DNA of 64,000 bases from Gnetum montanum (taxonomy: Eukaryota; Streptophyta; Gnetopsida; Gnetales; Gnetaceae). Below are positions 46,031-57,416 of the stretch, piece by piece. Where the stretch lies: positions 1,488,589 through 1,552,588 of the forward strand of contig MNCI01027496.1 in NCBI GenBank assembly GCA_015680685.1, in the 5' to 3' direction. Each line of letters opens with the position of its first letter. Position 1 is the stretch's first letter. Below the pieces are notes generated by a model, which saw nothing but the letters and a program-made list of their open reading frames with translations, did not search any database and was not told the origin of the DNA. The translations under genes were made by a program, and so were the position numbers.

Positions 46031-46922
46031 TCTCTAGCCTCTCGATCTGTAGCGGCATTCAAACTTCATCAGAGTCGCTGCCTCACTCATCATCAATTGA
46101 TCCTAACAACATTGCTGCCGTTCATATGCAGTGCCGAAACTCTCATCTGGTGCCTTTGTTTTATCAGTTGCTGTTCAAGTCTAAGCTCACTCACTCACTT
46201 GTGGTTTCTTGTCTTCTTGAAGTTGTGTTTGCAGGATGACACCCAGAGGTGTTCGTATGAGAATGCACTTCGCTACAGCAGCAAGGTACCACATTGTTCC
46301 TAACACACGTGACAAGGTTAATCAAGCCATTCACTAGTACATTTCCCATTACATATCCCATTTATTCCTCAACATACTCTACTCAGTTGCACCCCTGATA
46401 CACCTAGTGTAGCTTGAAACATTGAGCACATTGTTGCACACTGCAACACTTTTAAGCAGTTGCAACCAACAACATGGCATTTGAGCATGTGCACAAGATC
46501 AAAACGAAGCTTTACACCAAAAAAAAAACAAGTCCTCCAAGGAATGCAACACATCATCATGTGGCCCTGGTTGTGTCGACAAGTCCTCTTAAACACTAAA
46601 CAAGAGTCTTGTTCTGCCAAAGGACATACACCTCATATCTTGGTCCCAAGTCTGCTAGACCATGGCTATTTACAAGGATGAACATGACCCGTACACACAC
46701 TAGAGCATCCCCTTCACCTCGCACAATCCCTTGATCAGTTTCCAATCCCCACAATTTCCATTTCCTTGATCCAGCGACGAACTTCATTTCCCCAATCCTA
46801 TGTACTACTGAACACGGTGCGATGACATTTGGTCAGGTGTCGAAAGACAATACTACTAAGTTTCTTGTGGTGTTTTGTACTTCTTTGTTGACGCTTCTCG
46901 GGTAGATTCCTCCAAGCGTCAA
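46031..46922 (+). other. Tat1 3' non-coding part
   Basis: No coherent gene. The leading part (46097-46303) is a short open frame with no recognisable domain. A candidate 3' splice site (tgtgtttgcag, 46223-46233) is present but unproven. Confidence 0.5.
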
Positions 46923-46936
46923 CAAAGAGGGGCCAA
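46923..46936 (+). other. Polypurine tract of Tat1
   Basis: caaagaggggccaa directly before the 3' LTR start TGAAACACC. It would prime plus-strand DNA synthesis. Confidence 0.8.
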
Positions 46937-48282
46937 TGAAACACCACAAAATTCTGAGCTTAGTACTTCTTCAATAAGAATCGAGTTAAGTCATGATGCT
47001 CCCCAGCATGACTGAAGCTTGAGGACCCCACAGACAGCCTCAAGTAGAGTCGAACTCAACAAGAAACGGTTCCTTGGGACCCGTAGGGGATTACGGTGAC
47101 ATCTGGCATCAAACCTGGTAGGTTTTAAACTCAAAAAACCTGGGTTTCACTGAGTATGCAGCAAGTATCCAGCATATACACCCAACGTATATGCCCAGCG
47201 TGCAAGTTTACAGCGTGTACGCCCAGCGTATACGCCCGGTGTGTACAGCGTATACGCCCGGTGTGTACAACGTATACACCCAGTGTGTACAGTGTGTACG
47301 CCCAGTGTGTAGCATAACATATACCAATCAAAGCTCTCTAGAACTGTATCAGATCAAGTCGAACTGAGCTGAACATCTGCAAGTAGCATTCTCGTGACAT
47401 TCGAATTGAAATCCAAGGGCTGAATTTGATACTTCCTATTGTAGTAGTAGTTTGTAAAAATAACTTCTGTTGTTTTAGTCAAGTCTGTACACCGAGTTCA
47501 CATGCCCAATGTGTACACACTGGTGTACAACAGTATACGTTGGCATGCAGCAATATATGCTTGCATGCAGCACACTGTACACTTGTAAAATTTCATTCTT
47601 TCGTACTCGGTCAATGTGCCACATGTCACCCGACCCAAGAGTCTAGCATCCCATGGCGAATCATCCCCTCTCAGATTTGAGTCTAACATCTAAACCTGTA
47701 TAAAACCCTGATTTTTTACCAGTTTAGGGTTCAAAAAAATTGAAAGATTGGAGCAAAAATTTGGGGTAATCCATTCAAAGAGAACATCCAGAATGCTTAA
47801 TCCTAGATGCTGGACTTCCATTCTGCACGCTGAGCATACAACCTTGACGCTATGCTTGCAGTCGAATCCAGCAAACAATTATCCCCTTGCATCCACTGGA
47901 GCCTTCCGTCCACCTTATGTCAGATTCACAACTACGTTAGACCGGTGCATTGTAACTTTCCATTTTGCAATAATATTGCTACATTTCTTTTGCTAAGATT
48001 TGTTATAGTTTTTTGTTCATTATTGTATGCTTATTGTTTACGTTCCTATACATTTACGCTCCGTTTGACATTAGTTACGCCGTTTACGTATAACCTAGCA
48101 TACAGTATAACGGTGTACGTTCGGGGAAATCGTTGTTTGATCCGCGTGCGGACCATTCAAGGTACTCTACCTTCGTTAATTCCAGCTTGCCCTCAAGTGG
48201 AGGTAGGGTCTTCTGTGCTTGTCCGGGGATCTCCTGGTTTCTATTTCATTCCAGCCGAAGATCGATGATTTCGGACAGGACA
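46937..48282 (+). repeat. 3' LTR of Tat1
   Basis: 1346 bp, same ends as the 5' LTR. It is 83 bases longer, mostly because the gtatacgcccggtgtgtacagc word cluster (47170-47320) has extra copies. Followed directly by ACACC. Confidence 0.95.
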
Positions 48283-50301
48283 ACACCCATCATTGTTTGA
48301 CTCAAAATTTGCAACATGATCAACTGCTATAGCTTTTCCCTTAGCATTATAATGTTCATGTTCAGCCTCCTTTTTTTCCTTCTCTTACAACCACTACCTC
48401 CTTGATCTCTACTCTCCTATGTAATCTTCAAAGAAATTTGGAATTTTTCATCCAAGAAGACCCACATTTTATTAACCTTAGCTGATATTTCAGAGATAAA
48501 TTTTTGGATTAGTAAGGTTTTCCTCTACACCACTTCATCAAGTGGTGCCTCCTTCTCATTGTCAGAAAAATGGACCTCATTCTTGTGGAGAGAGGGGTCT
48601 GTATTATACTCCTCTACACATTTATGTTTTTTAGCTCACCTTCTTCTTTAGCTACCTTCTCAATGAGTGTTTGGATCTAATGGATCCTTAGCTTCAAAAA
48701 TCTCCCTTAGGCATAGACCACAAGGGTTCTCCTTGTTTTAGTTCAGAGCCCATCTATGATGTGGCATAGTTGATCTCTTTGAGAATAGTCATGGCCTAAG
48801 CATCAGTGCAACAGGGAGTAGTACCTATCCATGATTACATCCAAGGACTAATGAGTGCATTGTTTCCATTGCTCAATTTTCCTTCTCAAGTTGGGCACTC
48901 TAAAGTATGTTTAATACTTATCATTGAAGAGTTCAACCATTGTACTCCATCTTTGAATAGATTCTGGTTCCAAGGACCAATACCAACTTTCTACTTCCTT
49001 GATGAGTGTTTGTGGAAATAATTATTGCTCAATTTTCCTTCTCAAGTTGGACACTCTAAAGTATGTTTAATACTTATCATTGAAGAGTTCAACCATTGTA
49101 CTCCATCTTTGAATAGATTCTGGTTCCAAGGACCAGTACCAACTTTCTACTTCCTTGATGAGTGTTTGTGGAAATAATTTTAGCTTTTTCCAATCATTCT
49201 CCACATTTTGCAAGGCATAGGCATCATGAAAGGCTTGTATGTAATTTTTGTGAATCTAAATTATACCCTGTTTCAAACTTGGGGATATTACTCATATCTA
49301 ATTTAGCTATCTTTCTTGTGCCTGGCTAGTATGCTTATAGCCTCTACAATGTTCAATATGTTCTTGGTGGCCAATAGAAGCTCATCATAGTCATAGTAGT
49401 CTTTATGGTCCTTATCATGGCTATGATGTCTATGATGAGTCCTAATATTCCTTCTTTCTTTGTGATAATCATCTCCTTGTTGCTCATGCCCATGGTTTCT
49501 ATCATTTATGTGGGATCTACGATCATCCTTATCCCACCGTTCACCTCCATCATGGTTATTATTACTTCCGTGACTTTGATCAGAGTTGGAGAAGGAAGAT
49601 GATGAAGATGAAGAAGGCAAAGAGGAAGGAGAGCTAACACCAAAGAAATGCCTATTACTTCCTCTTATTTGGTCCCTACCTCATTCACCATGTTTGTTTT
49701 TTTCCTGGTTCTTTTCCTTGTTCCTACCTTGGCTACCATCCTTCGAGGCCCCTTGATCTTAGAACCCATTGTTCCTAGAACTAGGGTTATCCACAATGGA
49801 TTGCAAACACTAGTTAAGGATCTCCTCATTAGAAAGAGGAGAATCTATGTATTGAGAGGTCTTCGAAAATAAGTCCTTGCCTTCTTTGTATGCTTGCAGG
49901 AACAAGTTGGTAGGAAACTGTTAGCGTTTTGAGGCCTCATATTTGGCTTCCATTTGCTAATTTTTCTTTTTCTATGCTTTTTCGGGATGATTATCTTGAT
50001 AAGCATGATCTTGAACTTTGTGCTTTTCATTGAGTCCTATAATGCCCAACTTGACATGATTGTTCATCAGTATCATAGGAACAAATCAGTTGGGAGGCAA
50101 CACAATGTTGCCTTCCATGTTCCTCCACTATAGTTGCTCATCTTGGTGTAGGATGAAGGTGGAGTCTAGAGTGTAGACATTTGAATGAGTATAGACCACC
50201 TTGAATTGTTGAGGCATCGGTGCCTTGTGGCTTTCCCATCATTGTTGATTAAAGTCACCTATGAATGGTGATAGAGAGTTTTCCTTATAAGAAGAAGCCA
50301 T
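48283..50301 (-). pseudogene. Athila-like gag, N-terminal and middle part (Ath4)
   Basis: A minus-strand ATG at 50301 (MASSYKENS) opens a frame that carries the VVYTHSN and ILHQDEQL segment shared with Ath2. The open stretch 49620-49303 is Ser-rich then His/Asp/Arg-rich (HHRHHSHDKDHKDYYDYD). It continues toward the gag core, which Tat1 cuts at 48283 next to the zinc-knuckle region. In-frame stops are frequent. A 120-base tandem repeat lies at about 48869-49173. Confidence 0.7.
48869..49178. repeat. Direct tandem duplication in Ath4 gag
   Basis: About 155 bases starting ttgctcaattttccttctcaagttgg (about 48870 and 49025) are present twice with very few differences; both copies end gtttgtggaaataatt. 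A young event relative to the element. Confidence 0.8.
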
Positions 50302-50433
50302 ATTAGTGATTGAGAAAAATAGTATGCTTTTGTTATTTTCTTTGTCTCTAATGGTGTTAACATTAAGTTTGTTTTATAATGTTAGTAAATGATTTTACTA
50401 TCTCTTCTAGGTAGCACACTTAGCTAACTAAAA

Positions 50434-50451
50434 TCCCTAACAATGGTGCCA
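50434..50451 (-). other. Primer-binding site of Ath4, tRNA-Asp type
   Basis: Minus strand TGGCACCATTGTTAGGGA, one base from the LTR at 50453. Confidence 0.75.
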
Positions 50452-50452
50452 A

Positions 50453-51315
50453 TGATGAGCAATTAGTAGTCCCTACATCCAGCCATATGAATCACAAGCA
50501 TTACACTAGCAATCTTGTCAATTTCCATGAACTTTAACTCTCCAAATGCCAATAGCAAAGATAGTGACCTATGGACATGATCGTTATCTTCTTGGCTTCA
50601 CTTGTGTTGGTGCAAGTGTATGGTTAAGTGAGAGCCAAGGCACATGATTTGTATTAATTTTAATATTTTATTCTAATTATCTTAAGTATGAAGTAAATTA
50701 ATTAATTTGACATTAATTTAAGTAATTATCTCATGCCTTGGTCTATTTCCTAACGTAGGTATTTGGGCCCAACTTTTGTACATATCCTAAACTTGTTACA
50801 ACACTATTGGGTTACCAAGTGTTAAGCTATTAAGCATACCAAGTGATAACACTTATGCCCAAGTGATAACAATGCTAGGATTACCAAGCATCAACAATAT
50901 GCTCAAGGTTGTCATACCTATGTGTATTAATTAAATGCATTAATTAACTAAGAGCATGAATAGTAAAGTGCATGAAAGTAAACATTAAGCTATTCCAAGG
51001 GTTGTAACGTATTTCAAGAATCTCATCTTTATTACTATCACATCAATGTGTCTAGGTACATTGGTGCTTGAATAAGGATCCATACAATCCTTGATTCCTA
51101 CTACAGGCACTTAGAAAATATTCTAACTGTTATAGAAAAACTTGCAAGAAATTCATTATGTTATTAACTCAATGGTGCCATAAATGTGGCAGGTGCACCC
51201 ATTTATATAGGAAAAGATAGATGTCACATTGATGCATATGCATTGATGCATCAATGAGGATGCATCGATGCAACACAAACTTTACGATTCATCGTCATCC
51301 TTTCACCAAAATTCC
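50453..51315 (-). repeat. 5' LTR of Ath4
   Basis: Plus strand starts tgatgagcaattagtagtcc. The outer edge is placed at 51315 by aligning aaaattcc with the sister LTR's aattcctca; 51294 is the alternative. A TATA-like tttatatag is near 51204. A run of gcatcgatgc-type palindromic words (51230-51272) lies on the U3 side. Confidence 0.75.
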
Positions 51316-51845
51316 TATAAGGGAGATTTTGAACCTCTCCTTCTTAAGAACATCCTTAGGCAAGACTACTAGTTTTGGCAATGAAGTTTTTGACTTATCT
51401 ATTCTATCATGAATGATGTCAATGTAATTATCATGTTCCCTTATTACTAGATCCTTGTAAAATTTAGTATATGTTCCTACATATAGTTACATAATCATAA
51501 TGATTCTAAATATTGCTTTCTCTTGTCCAATGTATGATAAGTTCTACAAATTGAGAAATTATGTTCTTCACTAAAAGTTACATTTGAAAAATATGTGTTG
51601 AAAATCTTTGGTAATTGATTTTTGTTAATTAGTGGTATTGTTGGATCAGCTAACCTAAGATTAATGTAATTTTTTAGGAGAATGTGTTGACTGATAATCA
51701 TAGGTAATGTCTTAATTAGTTCAAATGTTCCATCCCTCATAACTTGTTTACATTCTAATAGTGATTAGTTAGACACATCATCAACCACTCTCTCAAGAAC
51801 TATTATTGTTGCAATATTGCTTGATCTAGGCTTTACCTTTCTTAT
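51316..51845 (-). pseudogene. Remnant between Ath4 and Ath5, possibly the 5' part of the 18540-20057 gene
   Basis: The minus-strand open frame 51740-51495 has no recognisable domain (contains DPTIPLINKNQLPK). It flanks Ath4 on the side where upstream parts of the minus-strand gene at 18540-20057 should lie. Joining across Ath4 is plausible from position only. No other feature seen. Confidence 0.3.
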
Positions 51846-52490
51846 TGATGAGCAGTGAGGTACCCCTACACTCAACCATACGAATACGAGTGTTTCACGC
51901 ACGATCCGATTGAATTCCAAGGACTAAGTGCTTATGCGCCCTTGTGGAACAAGGATGGGTTGGTTGATCGTTGTCTTCCCAAGCTTACCTGTATGTCACG
52001 ATTGTATGGTTAAGTAAGCTTGAGGAATATGATTTTTATAGCTTTTATGTTTTAATGTCCTATGCTAGTAGGGAAGGAAAGAGGTAACTAAGTGACTAAT
52101 TTAACTTAACTACTCATTAACTAAGTTCTAACTAATCCTAACACCAGCATCTATTCCCACTTTCCATACACATCCTGAACTAGTGCAACACTATTGGGAT
52201 TACCAAACGCTAATCGTTAATGGGTTACCAAGTGTTACACGCATGCTCGAAGTGGTCGTGCTTGTGTAATTTAATGATTTGCTTAATTGATCAAAATGAA
52301 TTGTTGTGCTAATAATAGAAATGTAAAGTGCATAAAATAAAATAAATGCATAAGAAAATAAAATAAAAGAGAGTGGTTACTCTAGCAATCACTCTAATAG
52401 TTATTCTAATAATTAGAGTAACTGCTAGAGTAACCACTCTAATAATTAGAATAACTACTAGAGTAACCACTAGAGTAATCACTCTCATCA
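51846..52490 (-). repeat. 3' LTR of Ath5
   Basis: Plus strand starts tgatgagcagtgagg and ends actctcatca. The adjacent tacccccacaattg is the polypurine tract in reverse. At 645 bp it is shorter than related LTRs. Its U3 end (52370-52490) is an array of gagtaaccact / agtggttactc words. Confidence 0.85.
52370..52490. repeat. Palindromic gagtaaccact array in the Ath5 LTR
   Basis: agagtggttactctagca (52371-52388) is the exact reverse complement of tgctagagtaaccactct (52423-52440). Further partial copies follow to the LTR end. It could form a hairpin of at least 18 bp. Confidence 0.85.
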
Positions 52491-54840
52491 TACCCCCACA
52501 ATTGAATGAAAACTCATCCTCGAGTTCCTTACAAAATATTGGGAAGGTATGGGATTATTGACTAATTGACAATTGACGGTGGAATGGGATGACAGACTCA
52601 ATGTGCCTAGTGAATGGATCAATAAGCATATTACAACATTAGTGTTCATGACCATTGTGGTGAACACTTGTACATAAATGACATCCAAGCCTTTATTTGG
52701 AAACTTGAAGAGAAAAAGAGAGAGAGGAAGAAGATGGAGCATGTTGTTGCCAATACCAAGATTGCGCCTTCCGTTGTTTATCCATAGCCATGCCACCAAA
52801 CTTGCTCCTTTTGTAAATGCTCCAATTTTGGTCTATCCTAAGTGCTTCCTCCAAGCCTAGTCCATTTTTTGTATGATCACCATCTGCACACACAACATAT
52901 TCACAAATGAGAAAGGATAGATAATCCACAATGCAGTTGATACCTTGCCTCGATATGAAGCACATTGGGTGAGTTATGGTTATGGCAGAAACTGGTTCAG
53001 AGATTTATCATTGGCAACTACACAAGGTGTAGGATTTAGGCAATTAGTAAAATGGAAAAAATTGAAAAATTTGTGCCAGGGCCCCCATGACTAAGAGCAA
53101 ACCTCTGGTAGCTATAAGATGGAAAAACATGAGGAACAAGAAAGATGAAAAATATCAACGGCAATGCCAATAAAATGGATGTTATGGATGGGGATGAAAT
53201 AAGAAATGATTGATTGCAGGAAATGTTTAAGGAAAAGAAGTTAATAATTGCACCAAAAAGAAATGCTAGTGGGTCCTCCCCAAAGCAGACTCATGCCCTT
53301 TATGCCCTGACAAACCCACAAACCAAAGAGTCCATAGGCTCTAGAAATATCATTTGGAAGCAAGAATTAAGAACTTACCCATAAGAATTCATCAAAGAAA
53401 AACAATGCATCAACCCAGAATGGACTAATGATAAAATTGGCAATGAGGTGGAAAATGGGAAGAAAGATGGAGAGGGGAGAATGGAATGAAATCCCAAGAA
53501 CAAGGTTGTGTAAAGCCCCTTATGTATTTCATGGTTAAGATAACTAACTAGAACTCATCCCAAATCTAGACTCAAACCAACCACATTCAGTAACCTCACA
53601 TCAATACACTTGATCAATCCATCCTCTTGAGGCAACAAGAATGATTCCACAAAGAGTGACCACCATCCCAAGGAGAGTGAGATGGAGAATAAGGAAGCAA
53701 GAAAGGGCCTTAGTTAGAGGAAACATTCAAGCATGGGTAGCATGTCTTTCTAGTGTCATAACCAATGCTTGTAGCCCATATTGCTTTATGATGTCTAAGG
53801 GGTGTGCTTTGAATTCTCACCTTTTTCTGTTTTTTCTTTTCTGATGTTTATGCATGAGAACCACACCATGCAAAGACTTATTTTTATTCACTTAGCTTCT
53901 TGATATTTGAACAATGTCAGACTGGCAGAAAATCCAAAAAAAAAGCATCCAAGCACCTAAGAAAATGGCTAGTACCAATGCATCGAATCCCCTTGAAGTC
54001 ACATCCTTTTCATCCTTTGAGTCTTTCCTTGGATTGAAAAATACCCAACCACCAATTCATTAACAAGTTTACTTAGAAAAAGGTGACTGTATAGTTCCAA
54101 GCCAAAGGAGACCATAGAGTTGTATGGATGAGTGGACGGTGTGGACTCATTGCCTATTTTACCAAAAGAACCATATCTTAATATCAACAACATAATTCAA
54201 AAGTAAAACCCAAACATTAGCAATCAATATGATATAATTCAATCCACCATCATGAGCACTTATTAGATGATGAATAAAAGTAAATCAAGCAAACAAAGAA
54301 ATAGTAAAAACATGAACGATGGTGTAAAACAAAAGAAGAAAAGTTCAAAGAATGTGTAAAATAAAAAATGTGTAAAATAAAAATTCAAAAAGAACTGAGG
54401 GCCTAGAACAGTTAGCATAGGTGGCCATCTCTCCCATGACTAAGTTGGAAAGAGGAGATTCGAAATAGTGAGCAGGGTTGTCCATCAAGAGAGGTAGCAT
54501 GTGTACTGGCTATCTTAAGCTCCTGAAAAGCTTGGGTTTGTTGCACATGGATCAAAAGTTTCTTATTCGGGCTCTCAGGTTTGTATATTGTCATGGCTCT
54601 TGAAGGAAAAGTTGCATAAATAATATAAAGTCCTTCTCACAGTGTTTGAAATTTAGTACGTTGTGGCACATGTGTGGGATTCCAATAGAGAACTTTATCT
54701 CCTGGCTAATATTTAACTTTTCTAATTCTTAGGTCATGGCATTGTTTATTGAAGGCCTTGTGCAATTCATTAGATGAAATGGCAACTAATCAATTTTCAT
54801 CTAGCAAGTTAAGGATTACTAACCGTTGTTTATGTGTTAG
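52491..54840 (-). other. 3' non-coding zone of Ath5
   Basis: Matches the 3' zone of Ath4 (24020-26270 and 20890-21100) but has only a few hundred bases (52500-52970) where Ath4 has the 3-kb extra-ORF zone. Open frames here are short and unsupported. Confidence 0.6.
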
Positions 54841-54849
54841 ATCAAGGTC

Positions 54850-56850
54850 AAGGTTGAGGTCACATGTTGTGGAGAGTATATGAAGCTCAGTTTGAATGAG
54901 AAGCATTGGTAATTTATCGTACACTAACTCATAGGGAGAGTAGCTTGTAGGGATTTTCCATGTGGAGCGGTATGCCCAAAGAGCATTGTTTATTTTAGTA
55001 CTCTAGTCTCACCTAAACTTGCTAATGGTTCTTGTCAATATCTTCATAATCTCCCTGTCGATGACTTCTGCTTGACCATTCACTTGGGGGTGGTATGGTG
55101 TAGTCAATTTATGCTCAACTCCTAAGCATTGCATTAATTTATGAAAAGTTGCATTTGTGAAGTGTGTACCATTATCTGAAATAAGTGCACGAGGCACACC
55201 AAACCTATTTATGATTTGTTGTTGAAGAAATCGTGCAGTTGTAAATGATGTACAATCCTTAACAGCAGCTACTTCTATCCATTTTGTTAGGTAATCAACA
55301 ACAACAATAATATAAGCTTTTCCATTGGACATTGGTGTAATTGGCCCCATAAAATCAATTCCCCAAATGTTGAAGGGTTCTAATGGTTGAATCCATTGTT
55401 GTGGACCCTCCATTCTAGTAATCATTCCCCCATCATGTTGACAACGCTCACAAGATTGGATGAAACGATGGGCATCCTGAAATAATGTAGGCCAATAATA
55501 TCTTGCAAGCAGGATCTTGATGGCCATTTGTCTCCCAGTGTAATGACCCCCACAAGGACCCTCATGAGCATCTTGGAGAACTCACAATTGATCTATATTG
55601 GGAACACACCANACAATGGAGATAAATGATCAGCAACTACATTCTCGGTGCCCTTCCGATCGATCATCATTAAATCAAACTCTTGTAAGATTACAAGACA
55701 TTGTATGATATGAGGGCTTACCATTGGCTTATTCATGAGGAACTAGATTGCACTATGATTTATATGTATATATACTTTATATCCCAATACATAGTGTCTA
55801 AACTTTTCTAGTGCAAACACTATAGCCATTAATTCTTTCTTTGTGGTAGTGTAGTTAAGTTGTGCACCAGCGATACTTCTACTTGCATAGTGGATGTAAT
55901 AAGGATGCTTCTATTCATCTAACTATGTAAGTATGGCTCCTAAAGCATAGTTGGATGTGTCAATCATGATATGGAATGGTTTGAATTAGTTAAGAGCTTG
56001 TAGAATGGGTGTTGCTAGTAGCTTTTGTTTCAGAGTTTGGAAAGCTAATTCATATTCCTTAGTCCACTCAAAAGGCATGTCCTTTTTCATTAATTCCACC
56101 AATGGTTTGAAAACCTTTGAAATTTTTTTAATAAATCGCCTATAGTAGCCAGTATGTCCAAGGAATGATCAAATGCCTTTGACAGTTTCCGGTTGATGGG
56201 TAATTCCTTGGATAATTTTTATTTTCTCGGGGTCTTTCTCTATCCCTGTATGTGAGATTTTGTGCCCTAGTACTACACCTTCTTAGACATCAAATGGCTT
56301 TTCTGCTAGTTGAGCCTAAATTGGTTTCTACACATCTTTTTAACACTTGCTCCAATTGGTCCAAGGCTTGATCAAAGTTTGCTCCATAAGTAGAGAAGTC
56401 GTCCATAAAGACCTCTACGCCATTCCCTATCTGCTGTTAGAATATGCTTAGAACTAGTTGTTGAAATGTTGCAGGGGCATTGCACAAGCCAAATGACATT
56501 TGTTTGTATGCAAACATTCCCCAAGGATTGGTGAATGTAGTCTTGGCTTGGTCTTCAGGGGCTATTTGTATTTGGTTATATTTACTATATCCATCCAGAA
56601 AACTGTAATAACGATGACTTCAGATGGTGTCTAAGACTTGGTTGAAAAATGGCAATGGAAAGTGATCTTTGAATGTTGCCATATTTAGTAGCCTAAAATC
56701 TATGGACATCCTCCATTTGCCTCCCTTTTTAGGCACAATAAATAAGGGGCTAACCCATTCGCTATCAGCAATGGGGTATATGAACCCAGCCTTGAGAAGT
56801 TGTTTGATTTCTTCTTTAACTACTTACTTTAGCTTAGGGTTTAATCACCT
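54850..56850 (-). pseudogene. Ath5 RT, RNase H and integrase
   Basis: RT comes first (56850-56100): FMDDFSTYG (about 56400), then SFLGHTGYYRRFI. RNase H (56050-55640) includes HYASRSIAGAQLNY and YTTTKKELMA, with stops and one N (55612). The integrase is open from 55527 to 55009. It shows CERCQHD of the zinc domain, WGIDFMGPI, ISDNGTHFTN and HPQVNGQAEV, so the catalytic Asp-Asp-Glu set is intact, unlike in Tat1. The integrase tail runs to about 54850 with stops. Overall the polyprotein is broken in RT and RNase H. Confidence 0.85.
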
Positions 56851-57416
56851 CTATGATTATTTTCAAGGCTCATGGAGGGGTCAGTGTGAATTCTATGTTG
56901 GCATATCCTAGGATCTATTCTAGTTAATTCGGGATATGAGAAAGTGAAGGCTTCCAACCATTTATTTATTACCTTTAGTAGTTCTTCTTTCTATTGAGGA
57001 GTAAGCTTAGCGTTGATAATTATCGATTTTTCATTTTTAGGGAACATGTATTCCATACTAATAAGCAATGGTTTTAGCTCAAGGGGCTCTTGCTTAAATT
57101 TCTTAGGGATTTCTAGCTTTCCCCAGTTGATATTTTCAAGGTTAAGACTTGGAAGTTGGTGGTGCACTTGCTCTAATGCGTCTATGCTATTGATGTAAGC
57201 ACAAGTCAAACCCTCAGTTGGTTCCATGCATATGAGTGAATTACTTTCTTGATCAACTGTTATCCACTAGGTGTCTACCTGTCATGTGGCTGCTGCATAT
57301 AGGCATCTTTGTATGTTAATCACTTGTGCACACTGATTACATACATGCAATGCTAAACTTTGCACAAACCATGACCTCTGCACGAAATTACACCCTGTGT
57401 CACTGTATGCGATGCA

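Larger units (their letters stand above)
30277..48282 (+). mobile_element. Tat1: 18-kb Tat-lineage Ty3/gypsy retrotransposon with antisense gene module
   Basis: Complete structure: 5' LTR 30277-31539, PBS 31545-31563, hairpin-array leader, gag-protease to about 36360, a 6-kb gap with an antisense multi-exon gene, RT with two RNase H domains and integrase to 45672, non-coding 3' part, polypurine tract 46923-46936 and 3' LTR 46937-48282. ACACC occurs on both sides (30272-30276, 48283-48287). The extra RNase H after RT is the hallmark of the Tat lineage. It is inactive through many stops and at least one RT frameshift. It inserted into the gag of Ath4, so it is younger than Ath4. Confidence 0.95.
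20058..51315 (-). mobile_element. Ath4: full-length Athila-like element with internal inversion, interrupted by Tat1
   Basis: Minus-strand order: 5' LTR (51315-50453), PBS (50451-50434), gag (50301-48288, then 30276-29460 across the Tat1 insertion), protease (29458-29084), an inverted RT-integrase block (28556-26277), a 3' non-coding zone, an extra ORF zone (24010-21050) and 3' LTR (20889-20058). Without Tat1 the element is about 13.2 kb, within the Athila size range. The two LTRs are closer to each other than to any other LTR here. TATAA flanks both sides (20053-20057 and 51316-51320) and may be the target duplication, but the 5' LTR edge is uncertain. Confidence 0.85.

Noticed and set aside
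49405-49602. Plus-strand 65-codon hydrophobic open frame
   Set aside because: Antisense to the His/Asp-rich segment of Ath4 gag; the hydrophobic look follows from complementing GAT/CAT codons.
55561-55660. False duplication at the N at 55612
   Set aside because: Unlike the other single Ns, I see no repeated sequence on its two sides.
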